From the NCBI RefSeq assembly GCF_001306135.1, contig NZ_LGKP01000025.1:558001-622000 (forward strand): 64,000 nucleotides of DNA, in the 5' to 3' direction. Origin of the DNA: Herpetosiphon geysericola. Lineage in GTDB: Bacteria; Chloroflexota; Chloroflexia; Chloroflexales; Herpetosiphonaceae. Each line of letters opens with the position of its first letter. Position 1 is the stretch's first letter. Shown in pieces: positions 47,797 to 57,034 of this stretch. The translations under genes and the position numbers were made by a program. Below the pieces are notes generated by a model, which was given only the letters and a program-made list of their open reading frames with translations, did no database searches and was not told the origin of the DNA.

Positions 47797-48747
47797 TTAC
47801 CACTGCGCCAAGCTGGTTTGTTCGTGCTCGATTTGATCCAAGAACCACGAAGCTTCCATTGCCGCCATACAACCGCTGCCAGCGGCGGTGATTGCTTGGC
47901 GATAGACGTGATCTTCGACGTCGCCAGCCACGAACACTCCAGGAATATTAGTGCGAGCGCGGCCTGAGCTTACGATGTAGCCATTTTCATCCAAATCGAT
48001 TTGATCTTTGAACAACCATGTGTTGGGAATATGCCCAATGTAGGGGAACACGCCATCGGCGGCAAAGGTTGATTCCTCGCCAGTTTTGACATTTTGCAAG
48101 CCTACGCCTTCAACCTTGACCGTGCCTTCAATCTTGGTTACCACGGTATCCCAAATAAACTTAATTTTGGGGTTATTTTGGGCGCGTTCGATCAACACTG
48201 GGTCGGCGCGCAATTGGTCGCGGCGATGGATAACGTGCACTTCTTTGGCATAGCGAGTCAGGAATAAACTTTCATCCAAGGCACTATTGCCGCCGCCAAC
48301 CACGACCAAGGTTTTATCGCGGAAGAAGAAGCCATCGCACACAGCACAATAGGAAACGCCGCGATTGGCCAATTCTAATTCGCCTGGCACGCCCAATTTG
48401 CGGGGCGAAGCGCCAGTTGAAATAATCAAGGTTTCGGTTTCGACAATCGTGCCGTTATCAATATGCAGCTTGAAAGGCCGTTCGCCCAACTCAACTTTTT
48501 CGACAATTCCATCTAAAAAGTGGGTGCCAAAACGGGCTGCTTGTTTTTCCATTTTATCGGCTAAATCAAAACCATTAATCGCATCGGGGAAGCCAGGATA
48601 ATTTTCAACTTCGCTGGTGGTGGCAATCAAGCCGCCAGGCTGAATCCCGCGAATAACCAACGGGGTTAAATTGGCCCGCGCAGCATATAGCGCCGCTGTC
48701 AACCCTGCTGGCCCCGAACCAATCACGGTTACTTTTTGCTTTTCCAT
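47797..48747 (-). CDS. trxB: Thioredoxin reductase
   Basis: Reduces thioredoxin with NADPH via FAD. The 316-aa product has VTVIGSGPAGLTAALYAARA (FAD), the redox CAVCDGFFFRDK (about residues 136-147), VVVGGGNSALDESLFLTRYAKEVHVIHRRDQLRA (NADPH), and VFVAGDVEDHVYRQAITAAGSG. The start is ATG 48747, after AAAGGAG; a start 20 codons upstream has no ribosome site. An extended -10 (TGC-TATACT) lies 70 nt upstream. Together with MsrA it belongs to the thiol-redox network. Confidence 0.96.
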   Translation of the reverse strand: MEKQKVTVIGSGPAGLTAALYAARANLTPLVIRGIQPGGLIATTSEVENYPGFPDAINGFDLADKMEKQAARFGTHFLDGIVEKVELGERPFKLHIDNGTIVETETLIISTGASPRKLGVPGELELANRGVSYCAVCDGFFFRDKTLVVVGGGNSALDESLFLTRYAKEVHVIHRRDQLRADPVLIERAQNNPKIKFIWDTVVTKIEGTVKVEGVGLQNVKTGEESTFAADGVFPYIGHIPNTWLFKDQIDLDENGYIVSSGRARTNIPGVFVAGDVEDHVYRQAITAAGSGCMAAMEASWFLDQIEHEQTSLAQW

Positions 48748-48815
48748 CTGAATAAGGCTCCTTTGTTGGCAGCATCCCCGCATTTCCAGTTGGCATGGTC
48801 GCTGCATGTCGCATC

Positions 48816-48824
48816 AGTATAGCA
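48816..48824 (-). promoter_or_regulatory. Extended -10 promoter of trxB
   Basis: Minus strand TGC-TATACT (48824-48816), about 69 nt before the trxB ATG; no -35 is evident. Confidence 0.5.
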
Positions 48825-48862
48825 CGACTTATTGCTAGTATACATCAATTTTGTAATAAACG

Positions 48863-49771
48863 CTACACTTTATTGTTTGATGCTGCTTTTTGAGTATTTA
48901 CCAGCCAAATGCCGCCAATTACCAAGCTACCGCCAACGATTTGAAAAATCTGCAAAGGCTCGTTTAAAAGCGGAATTGAGATGAGCGCGGTCAAAACAGG
49001 CTGGCCCAACAAGCTCACCGACGCGGTGGCAGCTTTAATGTGGCCAAGCGCATAATTAATTGCCAGCCAGCCGCCAAGGTGCGAAACCAAACCCAAGCCA
49101 AGCAACGACCACCACGTTTTGGCGCTAAAGCCAACAATGCTAAACCCGCCGATCCAGCACATTAAGCCCAAAATCACCACGCTCACGACGATGCCCAAAG
49201 TCATAAAGGTGAGGGTATCAAGCTCGGTGCGGGCGCGTTGGGTTGTTAGCAAATAGGCTGCATAAAAACCACCAGCTGAGATCGCCAGCAAATCGCCACG
49301 GCTGATCGTGAGCTGCTGCACATTCTCGCCCATAATCACCACCACGCCAATGAGGGCAATCGCCATGCCCCACCAAAAGCGTTGCGGCAAGCGTTCGCGA
49401 AAAATCAGCCACGCCCCCAAGCCAACCCACAACGGCGCGTTATTGGCAAACAAGGTTGAATTGGCTGCTGAAGTCAGCAAAATTGCCGTGTTCCACAAGG
49501 CCAAATCGAAGGCGAAAAAGACGCCGCCTAGCAGTGAAAGTCGCGTTGCCTGCTTGGGCAGATGTTTGGGCCGTTTGGCAAACCACCATGGCACTAAAAT
49601 AAGCGCTGGAATGAGCATGCGATAAAAGGCCGAAACCGGCCCTGGCACAGCAGCCCATTTGACCCAAATCGCCGATAGCGCGATACAAACAATTCCAATT
49701 GCGAGCGCCACATAGGCCCGCCACGGAATTTCTACTCGATTTTGATTGGTTGAGACTTGCACTGCCTGCAT
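48863..49771 (-). CDS. EamA/DMT-family transporter
   Basis: A membrane protein of about 302 aa with ten hydrophobic helices in two EamA repeats: the first ends ...VVIMGENV, the second starts near GDLLAISAGGFYAAYLLTTQRARTELDTLTFM and includes SLLGQPVLTALISIPLLNEPLQIFQIVGGSLVIGGI, the classic drug/metabolite-transporter signature. The substrate is unknown; relatives export amino acids or metabolites. ATG 49771 follows AGGTG; ATG 49807 is an in-frame alternative 12 codons upstream. Confidence 0.87.
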   Translation of the reverse strand: MQAVQVSTNQNRVEIPWRAYVALAIGIVCIALSAIWVKWAAVPGPVSAFYRMLIPALILVPWWFAKRPKHLPKQATRLSLLGGVFFAFDLALWNTAILLTSAANSTLFANNAPLWVGLGAWLIFRERLPQRFWWGMAIALIGVVVIMGENVQQLTISRGDLLAISAGGFYAAYLLTTQRARTELDTLTFMTLGIVVSVVILGLMCWIGGFSIVGFSAKTWWSLLGLGLVSHLGGWLAINYALGHIKAATASVSLLGQPVLTALISIPLLNEPLQIFQIVGGSLVIGGIWLVNTQKAASNNKV

Positions 49772-49837
49772 CAAGCACCTGTTATCTACACACCCTAGGT
49801 TGTGCACGTATTCGTATATGCCAATATGGCCAGTGTA

Positions 49838-50300
49838 CCATGAAGAGCAGAGAGCAAGGAAAAGGCAAAAGGCAGAAGGCAGAAGGCAGAAGGGATGCGG
49901 CGCTTGGCTATAGGCTGAGGGCTTTGGGGGCTTGAAACATCAATCTGTGGAATCTGTGGCTAAAAAACTATTCGTTTCATTGGGGGGCGGGCTTTTAACA
50001 CAGCGGCGCAGAGAACGATGGCTTTGGGATATTGGCTGAGGGCAATTGGAACAATAATCTGAGTCAATCTGTGGCGAAAAGCTTCGCGATCTTCGCGTGC
50101 TTGGCGGTTTTCATCCTTCGCGTGTCTTCGTGTCCTTCGTGGATCAATGCTTCCCCAACCCCCAACAACCGATCCCCAAATCCTATGTTCTATGCTCTTT
50201 GTTCTATGTTCTCACCTTCATCATTCATCCATCGCTTTGCGCCGCTACGTTAAAAACCCAATTTTGTCATTCCATGGACTTAAATTTCAGCCCTCATAAT
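49838..50300. repeat. Patchwork repeat spacer
   Basis: About 460 nt with no gene. Modules: GGCAGAAGGCAGAAGGCAGA (period 7), GGCTATAGGCTGAGGGCTTT, AATCTGTGGAATCTGTGG, AACACAGCGGCGCAGAGA, GATCTTCGCGTGCTTGGCGG, GTGTCTTCGTGTCCTTCGTG (period 9), CCCCAACCCCCAACAACCGA, TATGTTCTATGCTCTTTG and TTTGCGCCGCTACGTTAA. Confidence 0.75.
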
Positions 50301-50381
50301 TCTTCCTTCATACTTGGTTTGTGCTACCATGAGGCGAAGCTTTTGCTTGCAGCAATGAATTTTTACGATTAGGATAGAAGC

Positions 50382-51803
50382 ATGACTGATCAATCACCGC
50401 AGGAGCACCCAATGACAGAGACGGCAACAATGGCGATGCCGCAAATTCACGACACCATTTTGGACGCGATCGGCAATACGCCCTTGGTTCGGTTAAATCG
50501 CGTCAATCGTGGGGTTCGCGCCCAAGTCTTGGCCAAAGTCGAATACATGAATCCAGGCGGCTCGGTCAAAGACCGCATTGGGATTGCCATGATCGAGGAT
50601 GCCGAGCGCTCAGGCCGCCTCAAGCCAGGTGGCACGATTGTTGAACCAACCAGCGGCAATACCGGCGCGGGCTTGGCAATCGCTGCGGCAATTCGTGGCT
50701 ACAAAACGATTTTCGTAATGCCCGACAAAATGAGTGACGAAAAAATTCGTTATTTGCGTGCTTTAGGCGCGAAGGTTGTCATTACGCCGACCGCCGTCGA
50801 GCCAGATGATCCACGCTCGTATTACTCGGTTTCCAAGCGCTTGGCCGAAGAAACACCCAACGCAATTTTGGCTGGCCAATATTGGAACCAAGCCAACCCC
50901 GATGCCCACTATCGCTCAACTGGCCCCGAAATTTGGCGCCAGACCGCTGGTAAAATCGATGCCTTTATTGCTGGCATGGGCACGGGCGGCACGATTAGCG
51001 GCACAGCTAAATTCTTGAAAGAGCAAAATCCCAATATTCAAGTTGTCGGTATCGATCCAGTTGGCTCGTTGTATACCGAATATTTCCGCACTGGCCAGCT
51101 TGGCCCAGCCTTTGGCTACAAAGTCGAAGGCGTCGGCGAAGATTTCTTGCCAACGACCATGCACTTCCAATATGTTGATGATGTGGTGCAAGTTGGCGAT
51201 AAAGAATCGTTCGTGATGACCCGCCGCATGGTGCGCGAAGAAGGCCTGTTTGTTGGCGGCTCGTGTGGCATGGCTGTGGCTGGCGCAATGCGTTGGTTGC
51301 GGGCGCAAAATTGGGACGAAAGTAAAACCGCAGTGATTTTGCTGCCCGATTCTGGCGTGCGCTACATTAGCAAAATCTTCTCCGACGACTGGATGCGTGA
51401 AAATGGCTTCTTGGAAAGCGAACCAATTAGCCAATTGCTCGATATTCGGCCTCGGGCGGTTATTTCGGCTAAGGCAACCCACACGGTTGCCCAAGTTATT
51501 CAAGATATGAAGGCCAACGATATTTCGCAAATGCCAGTCGTTCGCGATGATGGTACCTTGGTTGGCTTGATCACCGAAGTCGATTTGTTGGATTACCTGC
51601 TTTCGGGCGCTGGCCAAATGGATCACCAGATTAGCGATATTGTCAGCAGCGCCGTGGCAACCGTTGGGCCAGATACCAGCATCGATGCCTTGACCGAAGT
51701 ATTTAGCCGTGGTCAAGTAGGCGTTGTGGTCGATGAATCCGAGGTTGTGCGCGGGATCATCACCAAAATTGACATGATTGATTATTTAGCGAATAAGGCA
51801 TAA
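50382..51803 (+). CDS. cbs: Cystathionine beta-synthase
   Basis: Condenses serine with homocysteine to cystathionine (or performs the related O-acetylserine reaction) with PLP. The 473-aa product has the PLP lysine in NPGGSVKDRIGI (about residue 60), the phosphate loop MGTGGTISG, TSGNTG, and two C-terminal CBS domains (about residues 355-470: ISQMPVVRDDGTLVGLITEVDL, VGVVVDESEVVRGIITKIDM) that sense adenosine ligands. The C-terminal CBS pair separates it from simple cysteine synthases. ATG 50382 has only AGGAT upstream; ATG 50412 after AGGAG is an alternative. A terminator follows. Confidence 0.9.
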   Translation: MTDQSPQEHPMTETATMAMPQIHDTILDAIGNTPLVRLNRVNRGVRAQVLAKVEYMNPGGSVKDRIGIAMIEDAERSGRLKPGGTIVEPTSGNTGAGLAIAAAIRGYKTIFVMPDKMSDEKIRYLRALGAKVVITPTAVEPDDPRSYYSVSKRLAEETPNAILAGQYWNQANPDAHYRSTGPEIWRQTAGKIDAFIAGMGTGGTISGTAKFLKEQNPNIQVVGIDPVGSLYTEYFRTGQLGPAFGYKVEGVGEDFLPTTMHFQYVDDVVQVGDKESFVMTRRMVREEGLFVGGSCGMAVAGAMRWLRAQNWDESKTAVILLPDSGVRYISKIFSDDWMRENGFLESEPISQLLDIRPRAVISAKATHTVAQVIQDMKANDISQMPVVRDDGTLVGLITEVDLLDYLLSGAGQMDHQISDIVSSAVATVGPDTSIDALTEVFSRGQVGVVVDESEVVRGIITKIDMIDYLANKA

Positions 51804-51872
51804 GATCTAGCCGATCGCTTTCGTGCGTTGGCTTGCAAGATCAGCTTTGGCGCATCCCATCAGACAGTTGCG

Positions 51873-51904
51873 ATCAGCACCCAGCTTTAAGTTTGGGTGC
51901 TGAT
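51873..51904 (+). terminator. Terminator-like hairpin after cbs
   Basis: ATCAGCACCCA (51873-51883) pairs perfectly with TGGGTGCTGAT (51894-51904); followed by TCTGCATTAAT, so the U-tract is weak. Confidence 0.6.
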
Positions 51905-51997
51905 TCTGCATTAATCCTCTGCTGGACTCCGCTTAACTAGGCATTGCTCCTTGGCCAGCTAACGTACTCATCAATAGATATTTGGAGCATTTTGGTT

Positions 51998-53122
51998 ATG
52001 ACCGAGGTTAATGCTGGCTTTTTTGTTCGTTCGCCTGGGCGAGTTAATTTAATTGGTGAACACACCGATTACAACGCAGGCTTTGTGATGCCACTGGCGC
52101 TTGAGCGCGGCACGACCTTTCAAGTACAGCCCCGCGCCGATCAGCAATTGATTGTGCATGCCTTACGGTTTAATGCCCATGATCAGGCCGATTTGGCCAA
52201 TTTGGCCGCCGGAACCCATGGCGATTGGCGCGATTATGTGCGGGGCACTGCCCAAGCGCTGCTCGATGCTGGCTATCAACTACAAGGTGCTGAGATTAGC
52301 ATCGATGGCGATTTGCCCTTGAGCGGCGGGCTAAGCTCATCTGCCTCGCTGGAAGTTGGCTTGGCATTTAGCCTTTTGCACGCCCAAGGCATCACGATTG
52401 CCCCAACCGAATTGGCCAAAATTGCCCAGCGCGCCGAGATTGAATATGCCCACGTCAATTGTGGGATTATGGATCAACTTTCGATTGCCGCAGGCGTTGC
52501 TGGCCATGCTACTCTGATCGATTGCCGCTCCTTGGCGATCGAGGCTGTGCCGATTCCTGCCGAAGTTGCGGTGTTGGTGATTGATAGTAACGTGCCACGT
52601 ACCTTGGCTGGCTCGGCCTACAATCAACGCCGCGCTGAATGCGAGCAAGCAGTAGCGATTTTGCAACAGCTTGACCCAAGCATTCAAGATTTGCGCGATG
52701 TCAGCAGCGATTTGCTGGCCCAAGCTGCCGACCAAAATTTGTTTGATGATGTGATTTATCGACGTGCCCGCCACGTTGTGAGCGAAAATGAGCGCGTGCA
52801 TAAGGCCGCCGCTGCATTTCGGGCTGGCGATTTTGGCTCTGTTGGCGCGTTGATGAACGAATCGCATTGGAGTTTGCGTGATGATTATGAGGTCAGCGGT
52901 CCAGAGCTTGATCAGCTGACCGAACTGTTGCGCGAAATGCCAGGGGTTTGGGGTGCGCGGCTTACTGGCGCTGGGTTTGGCGGCTGTTGTGTAGCCTTGG
53001 TCGAAGCGCCTCAGGTCGATGCGGTGATTGCCGCCTTAGCCCCAGCCTATCAGGCAGCGACTGGCCGTACATGCGAAGCATTTAGCACCAAAGCATCTGC
53101 ATTAACTGTTGAAAATAAATAA
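51998..53122 (+). CDS. galK: Galactokinase
   Basis: Phosphorylates galactose to galactose-1-phosphate (first Leloir step). The 374-aa GHMP-family product has the galactokinase signature GRVNLIGEHTDYNAGFVMP (about residues 13-31), the ATP-binding PLSGGLSSSASLEVG, and GAGFGGCCVAL near the C-terminus. ATG 51998 was chosen because GGAG lies 11 nt upstream and the family N-terminus fits; an ORF start at 51944 would add 18 residues. galT and galE are not nearby. Confidence 0.95.
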   Translation: MTEVNAGFFVRSPGRVNLIGEHTDYNAGFVMPLALERGTTFQVQPRADQQLIVHALRFNAHDQADLANLAAGTHGDWRDYVRGTAQALLDAGYQLQGAEISIDGDLPLSGGLSSSASLEVGLAFSLLHAQGITIAPTELAKIAQRAEIEYAHVNCGIMDQLSIAAGVAGHATLIDCRSLAIEAVPIPAEVAVLVIDSNVPRTLAGSAYNQRRAECEQAVAILQQLDPSIQDLRDVSSDLLAQAADQNLFDDVIYRRARHVVSENERVHKAAAAFRAGDFGSVGALMNESHWSLRDDYEVSGPELDQLTELLREMPGVWGARLTGAGFGGCCVALVEAPQVDAVIAALAPAYQAATGRTCEAFSTKASALTVENK

Positions 53123-53525
53123 ACGTATTTAACGCAGAGGCGCAGCGAGCAAAAGGATGAGTTATGAGGGATGAAGGATGAAAATTCTAAATCTCGCTCA
53201 AAACTACTAATCAACCCTCGTTTTCGCAATTTAAAAATTCTGCGCCTCTGCGTTAATATCGTGGTTCAAATTAAACTTGTGCAAAAGAGATTAATGTAGA
53301 GGTGCAGAGAAGAAGAGGCTTTTGGCTATGAGCTATCGAACATTAGGTGGAATAGCAACAGCATCATTTTTTGCCCCAGAGTGCACAGATTCGTTGGTTG
53401 CTGTTCCCATAGCCGATAGCCATGAATCCTTCGTGCGCTTCGTGTTGTTCGTGGTTAAATGGCTCTTTCCTCAACTCCCGACCTCATTTCTTATGCTCTC
53501 TGTTCTATGTTCTCTGTTCTTCAAG
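53123..53525. repeat. Patchwork repeat spacer
   Basis: No gene is seen. Contains AACGCAGAGGCGCAGCG, GGATGAGTTATGAGGGATGA, CTGCGCCTCTGCGTTAA, TGCGCTTCGTGTTGTTCGTGG, TATGCTCTCTGTTCTATG and a GTTCTCTGTTCTT tail, most of them inverted or degenerate. Confidence 0.7.
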
Positions 53526-53566
53526 GTATACAATATCCCCAAGGATCTGCAAGCGTCGAGGGTGCT

Positions 53567-54694
53567 ATGACAATGATCGAGGGATTAATCAATCTTGGGG
53601 TGTTTTTGATCGGGTTGGTAATTGTGGCCTTCACGCTATTTAGCGCAATTCGTATGGTGGTATTGCCACGCGGCGATAATGTGTGGCTGACGCGCAGCAC
53701 GTTTCGGCTGGTGTATGGCTGCTTTTTGTTGCGTTTGCGCCGAATTAGCAACTACGAACAGGCTGATCGGGTGTTGGCGTTTTATGCACCAGTGGCGTTG
53801 TTAATTATTCCCGTGGTTTGGATGGTGTTGGCGATTACAGGCTTTACCTGTATGTTTTGGGCGGTTGGCGAACATCCATGGAGCAAGGCTTTTTTGCTCA
53901 GCGGCTCTTCAATGTTGACCTTAGGTTTTGCGCCTGTTGATTCGACGATTGAAACGATTTTGGCCTTTTTGGCGGCGACAGTGGGCTTGGGCATCGTTGC
54001 GTTGTTGATTGCCTATTTGCCAACGATGTATGGCGCGTTTTCCAAGCGCGAAGAAGCAGTGACCTTGCTCGAAGTGCGGGCTGGTACGCCACCATCGGCA
54101 ATTACTATGATTCAGCGTTATCAACGGATTCATAATTTGGAGCGTATGCCTGAACAGTGGGCGGCTTGGGAACTCTGGTTTGCCGAGCTAGAGGAGAGCC
54201 ACACGACCTTTGCAGCCTTGGCGTTTTTTCGCTCGCCCCAGCCTTATCGCTCGTGGATTACCGCTTCGGCGGCGGTCTTGGATGCAGCAGCGTTGGCAGT
54301 TTCGACGCTGGATATTCCGCGTCAGCCGGATGCCGATTTGTGTATTCGGGCTGGCTATCTGGCGCTGCGGCGGATCGCCGATTTATATATGATTCCCTAT
54401 AATCCTTCGCCCCATGCAGACGAGCCAATTAGCATCACCCGGGCTGAGTTTGATGTGGCGTGTGCTGAATTGGCCGAGATTGGCGTGCCGCTCAAAGCCG
54501 ACCGCGACCAAGCGTGGCGCGATTTTGCTGGCTGGCGGGTCAATTATGATCAGGTGCTGATCGAATTAGCCAAATTGGTGACTGCTCCGCCAGCGCCGTG
54601 GACAGGCGAGCGACCATTACCACTCTGTTTCAATATGCCGCGCTTTGGCAACAAACGCCGTCAATTGGCTAAAGAACCAACAGGCTCGATTTAA
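53567..54694 (+). CDS. Potassium-channel-like membrane protein
   Basis: A 375-aa protein with a membrane N-half and a soluble C-half. Helices: LINLGVFLIGLVIVAFTLFSAI (about 6-27), FYAPVALLIIPVVWMVLAITGF (about 70-91), a re-entrant SGSSMLTLGFAPVDSTIE that resembles a K+-channel selectivity filter (TLGFA in place of TVGYG), and ILAFLAATVGLGIVALLIAYL (about 130-150). The layout TM-pore-TM matches the Ion_trans_2 fold, but the filter is atypical. The C-terminal half (residues 160-375) is helical and unknown. ATG 53567 follows GAGGG; earlier in-frame starts lie in repeat DNA. It is probably a channel or sensor, not proven. Confidence 0.65.
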   Translation: MTMIEGLINLGVFLIGLVIVAFTLFSAIRMVVLPRGDNVWLTRSTFRLVYGCFLLRLRRISNYEQADRVLAFYAPVALLIIPVVWMVLAITGFTCMFWAVGEHPWSKAFLLSGSSMLTLGFAPVDSTIETILAFLAATVGLGIVALLIAYLPTMYGAFSKREEAVTLLEVRAGTPPSAITMIQRYQRIHNLERMPEQWAAWELWFAELEESHTTFAALAFFRSPQPYRSWITASAAVLDAAALAVSTLDIPRQPDADLCIRAGYLALRRIADLYMIPYNPSPHADEPISITRAEFDVACAELAEIGVPLKADRDQAWRDFAGWRVNYDQVLIELAKLVTAPPAPWTGERPLPLCFNMPRFGNKRRQLAKEPTGSI

Positions 54695-54700
54695 AAAACA

Positions 54701-54734
54701 AACCGCGCATTATGAAAAATGCGCGGTTCGTTTG
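54701..54734. terminator. Bidirectional terminator
   Basis: AACCGCGCATT (54701-54711) pairs perfectly with AATGCGCGGTT (54718-54728), preceded by TTAAAAAACA and followed by CGTTTGTTT, so it works in both directions between the convergent channel-like and FG-GAP genes. Confidence 0.8.
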
Positions 54735-54735
54735 T

Positions 54736-56277
54736 TTAACGGGTATATTTGCCGTTGCGATAATTATTTTGGCGTGCGGTTGGCCACGGCATCCGATCCA
54801 GCCGATAGGTTGCGGGCGTAGCCCAAACGTATAGCACGCCGCCCTTGCTATGGGCCAAAATCTCAGTCTTGCCATCGCGATCCAAATCGGCCAAGGTTGG
54901 GCCAGCAGAAATGCCCTTAAAATTGGTGCTATTTGGCTCGTAGGTAAATTTCAGCGGGTAAGGGGCTTGGTTTACGCCGCTGGTATTGAGTGCATACAAG
55001 CGCACATAGGTATTGGCGGTCGTATCGAAGCTATAGGTGCCAAAGACAATATCGACCTTGCCATCGCCCGTCACATCGCCAATTGCAACCTCACTGGCAT
55101 AGAGTTTTTTGCCGCTGGTGTAATTAAACGACCACAATTGAGTTCCATCATGCTTGTAGGCGCGAATTGTGCCGTCGTCGTAGGTCACAACAATTTCTAA
55201 TTTGCCATCGTTTTCAAAATCGGCTAAGGCCACAGGATTGTTGGGCGTGAAATAATTGGCTTTGAGCGGTCTGCCGACAGTTTTGCCAACCGACCAGCCT
55301 GTTTTGCGTTTGCCATCGGCGCCAACGACCAACAAAGCGCTTGAGGTTTGTTCGTGGTTGCTCAGCGGATCGCGCACCTTGCCCGCAAAGACAATCTCTT
55401 GCTTGCCATCGTTATCTAAATCGCCGATTGCTGGGGCAACGCGGGTATATTCGATGTATTTATCTTTGCCCCAGGTGCGTTTAGCTTCGTCGAGATAGGT
55501 TTGCAAGGGCCAGCCAGGCAGCAATTGGCCTTTGCCATTGTAGGCATAAAAATATAGCTCATCGCGGCCCATCAAAATTTCGGCGAAGCCATCATTATTA
55601 ATATCAGCAGCGCTGACTTGGCCAAACGCACCGGAGCCTTTGTGCGAGGAGGTGGGAAAGCCCGTTACAGTTGCACCATTGTACGACCAAGCATACAAAT
55701 TGGGCGCATAATTCGTATCGCTGCCAGCTTCGTTGGTGGTAATCCCAATCACTTCCATGCGCGAATCGCCCACAATATTGGCAATTGTCACGCTCATAAA
55801 TTCTGGCTCGTTGCCGTTGGTGATATTGGCCCAAGCCATTTCACGTGGCCAGCCGCTGCGAATTTTGCCCTGATAATCAAAGACAAAGACTTTGCCGCGT
55901 TTGCCAGCGGTTGCGGCGCTGCCCCGGGTTCCGGCCACCACTTCGAGCTTGCCATCGTTATCAATATCGCCAATTGCGAGTGAGCTATTGATCCGCGGAT
56001 CGTTATCGCAGACCGTGCCAGTTTTCCATGGAAAGCCTGCTAGCTCCTTGCCCAGATGATCCCAGCCCCAAATACAGCCGGTGCTATCGGCGGTCAAGAC
56101 CTCTAAATTGCCATCATTATTCAAATCGACAACACTGGGTGAGGCAAAAAAACTGCCATATGGCTCGGAATCAGGAAACCCTGCTTTATAGGGTACAGTT
56201 GATTGAGCCTGAACTGGCTGAATCAATAAACCAATTAACAACACACAGAACAACATCCCTAAGCGTCGATACAACAC
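54736..56277 (-). CDS. Secreted FG-GAP/VCBS repeat protein
   Basis: A 513-aa exported protein. The signal peptide (MLFCVLLIGLLIQPVQAQ, after a basic LYRRLG) is followed by a series of beta-propeller FG-GAP units, each with a calcium-binding loop such as DLNNDGNLEVL, DIDNDGKLEVV, DINNDGFAEIL, DLDNDGKQEIV, DFENDGKLEIV and DLDRDGKTEIL, spaced 50-70 residues. It probably folds as a seven-bladed beta-propeller, like integrin alpha or bacterial adhesins. The start is uncertain: GTG 56277 with GGAGG 8 nt upstream, or ATG 56256. It could be an adhesin in gliding or predation, which is inference only. Confidence 0.82.
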   Translation of the reverse strand: MLYRRLGMLFCVLLIGLLIQPVQAQSTVPYKAGFPDSEPYGSFFASPSVVDLNNDGNLEVLTADSTGCIWGWDHLGKELAGFPWKTGTVCDNDPRINSSLAIGDIDNDGKLEVVAGTRGSAATAGKRGKVFVFDYQGKIRSGWPREMAWANITNGNEPEFMSVTIANIVGDSRMEVIGITTNEAGSDTNYAPNLYAWSYNGATVTGFPTSSHKGSGAFGQVSAADINNDGFAEILMGRDELYFYAYNGKGQLLPGWPLQTYLDEAKRTWGKDKYIEYTRVAPAIGDLDNDGKQEIVFAGKVRDPLSNHEQTSSALLVVGADGKRKTGWSVGKTVGRPLKANYFTPNNPVALADFENDGKLEIVVTYDDGTIRAYKHDGTQLWSFNYTSGKKLYASEVAIGDVTGDGKVDIVFGTYSFDTTANTYVRLYALNTSGVNQAPYPLKFTYEPNSTNFKGISAGPTLADLDRDGKTEILAHSKGGVLYVWATPATYRLDRMPWPTARQNNYRNGKYTR

Positions 56278-56491
56278 TCCTTACCTCCTAATTGATGAGA
56301 TGATGGGGAACAATGGAAACAACACTGTCTCTTCTAGATGGAGTTGCTGGATATACTATGGAGTGTAGCATAATTAAGGCTTAAACTTATGAATATTGAT
56401 TAACATAAGCTGCGAATTTTTAATAATTAATCAGCAAAATCACGGCATTGCTTCTGCTATAGCCAACGCTAGGATAACCAAGGAGGCTTTT

Positions 56492-56737
56492 ATGCACTGC
56501 CCAAAATGCACAAATGCAATGACCACCTCTGCTTTGGTGACCCCAGATGGGGTTGAAATTATGGTGCTTGGCACCTTGGCGAGCGGCCATCGGCCACTTT
56601 CGGCCCAAGTTTGTAGCGCCTGCGGCTACACCGAGCTGTATGCGGCCCAATGGACCGAAGAAATTCAACAAGCGCGTGAAACCGCTGTTTTAGAAGCCGA
56701 GCCAATTGCGGTAGCCAGCGCCGAACCAGCCTTGTAG
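56492..56737 (+). CDS. Zinc-ribbon domain protein
   Basis: An 81-aa soluble protein: MHCPKCTNAM and VCSACGYTEL give two CxxC knuckles (Cys 3, 6 and Cys 41, 44), a zinc-ribbon pattern. The rest is acidic and helical (QQARETAVLEAEPIAVASAEPAL). A small adaptor role is possible. AAGGAGG (56479-56485) precedes the ATG. It ends at a terminator-like hairpin. Confidence 0.7.
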   Translation: MHCPKCTNAMTTSALVTPDGVEIMVLGTLASGHRPLSAQVCSACGYTELYAAQWTEEIQQARETAVLEAEPIAVASAEPAL

Positions 56738-56745
56738 CCCTTTAA

Positions 56746-56778
56746 CGTCCAGCATAGCTTGCTGGACGTGCCCTTTTG
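56746..56778 (+). terminator. Terminator-like hairpin after the zinc-ribbon gene
   Basis: CGTCCAGCA (56746-56754) pairs with TGCTGGACG (56760-56768), followed by TGCCCTTTTGG. Confidence 0.6.
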
Positions 56779-56835
56779 GGGATGGAATGCTAATGGATTA
56801 GGATTAAATGGCTAACTCCAAAGATTAATTGAGAT

Positions 56836-56864
56836 TTGACATTCGCTGCTAACCTACGTATAAT
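56836..56864 (+). promoter_or_regulatory. Consensus sigma-70 promoter upstream of rpsA
   Basis: TTGACA (56836-56841), exactly 17 nt, TATAAT (56859-56864): a full consensus match. Transcription should start near 56871, 365 nt before the rpsA ATG. Confidence 0.85.
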
Positions 56865-56869
56865 TGCAG

Positions 56870-57034
56870 GCGCGTAAAAACCATTAAATTTCGTTGATCG
56901 TAGCCTTACGTCTCTGTGAGTCGTGGTTGTGCTGATAACCAGCGAAGGAGAACACAGCGTTTCGTGTTTCCCCAAAATCACCGTCAAACAAAGATGCATT
57001 TCGCGCAAAGCACGATCACGTGATGCGCTTTTTT
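56870..57034 (+). ncRNA. Candidate structured RNA / rpsA leader
   Basis: The predicted 5' end GCGCG(T)AAA (56870-56878) can pair with TTTCGCGC (56999-57006), closing a domain of about 140 nt with inner stems (GGTT...AACC; AACAC...GTGTT). It is followed by GCGC/GCGC and ATCAC/GTGAT stems running to TTTTTT at 57029-57034, like a terminator. It is either a 5' attenuator of rpsA or a separate small RNA. The tiny frames within it show no coding evidence. Confidence 0.45.
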
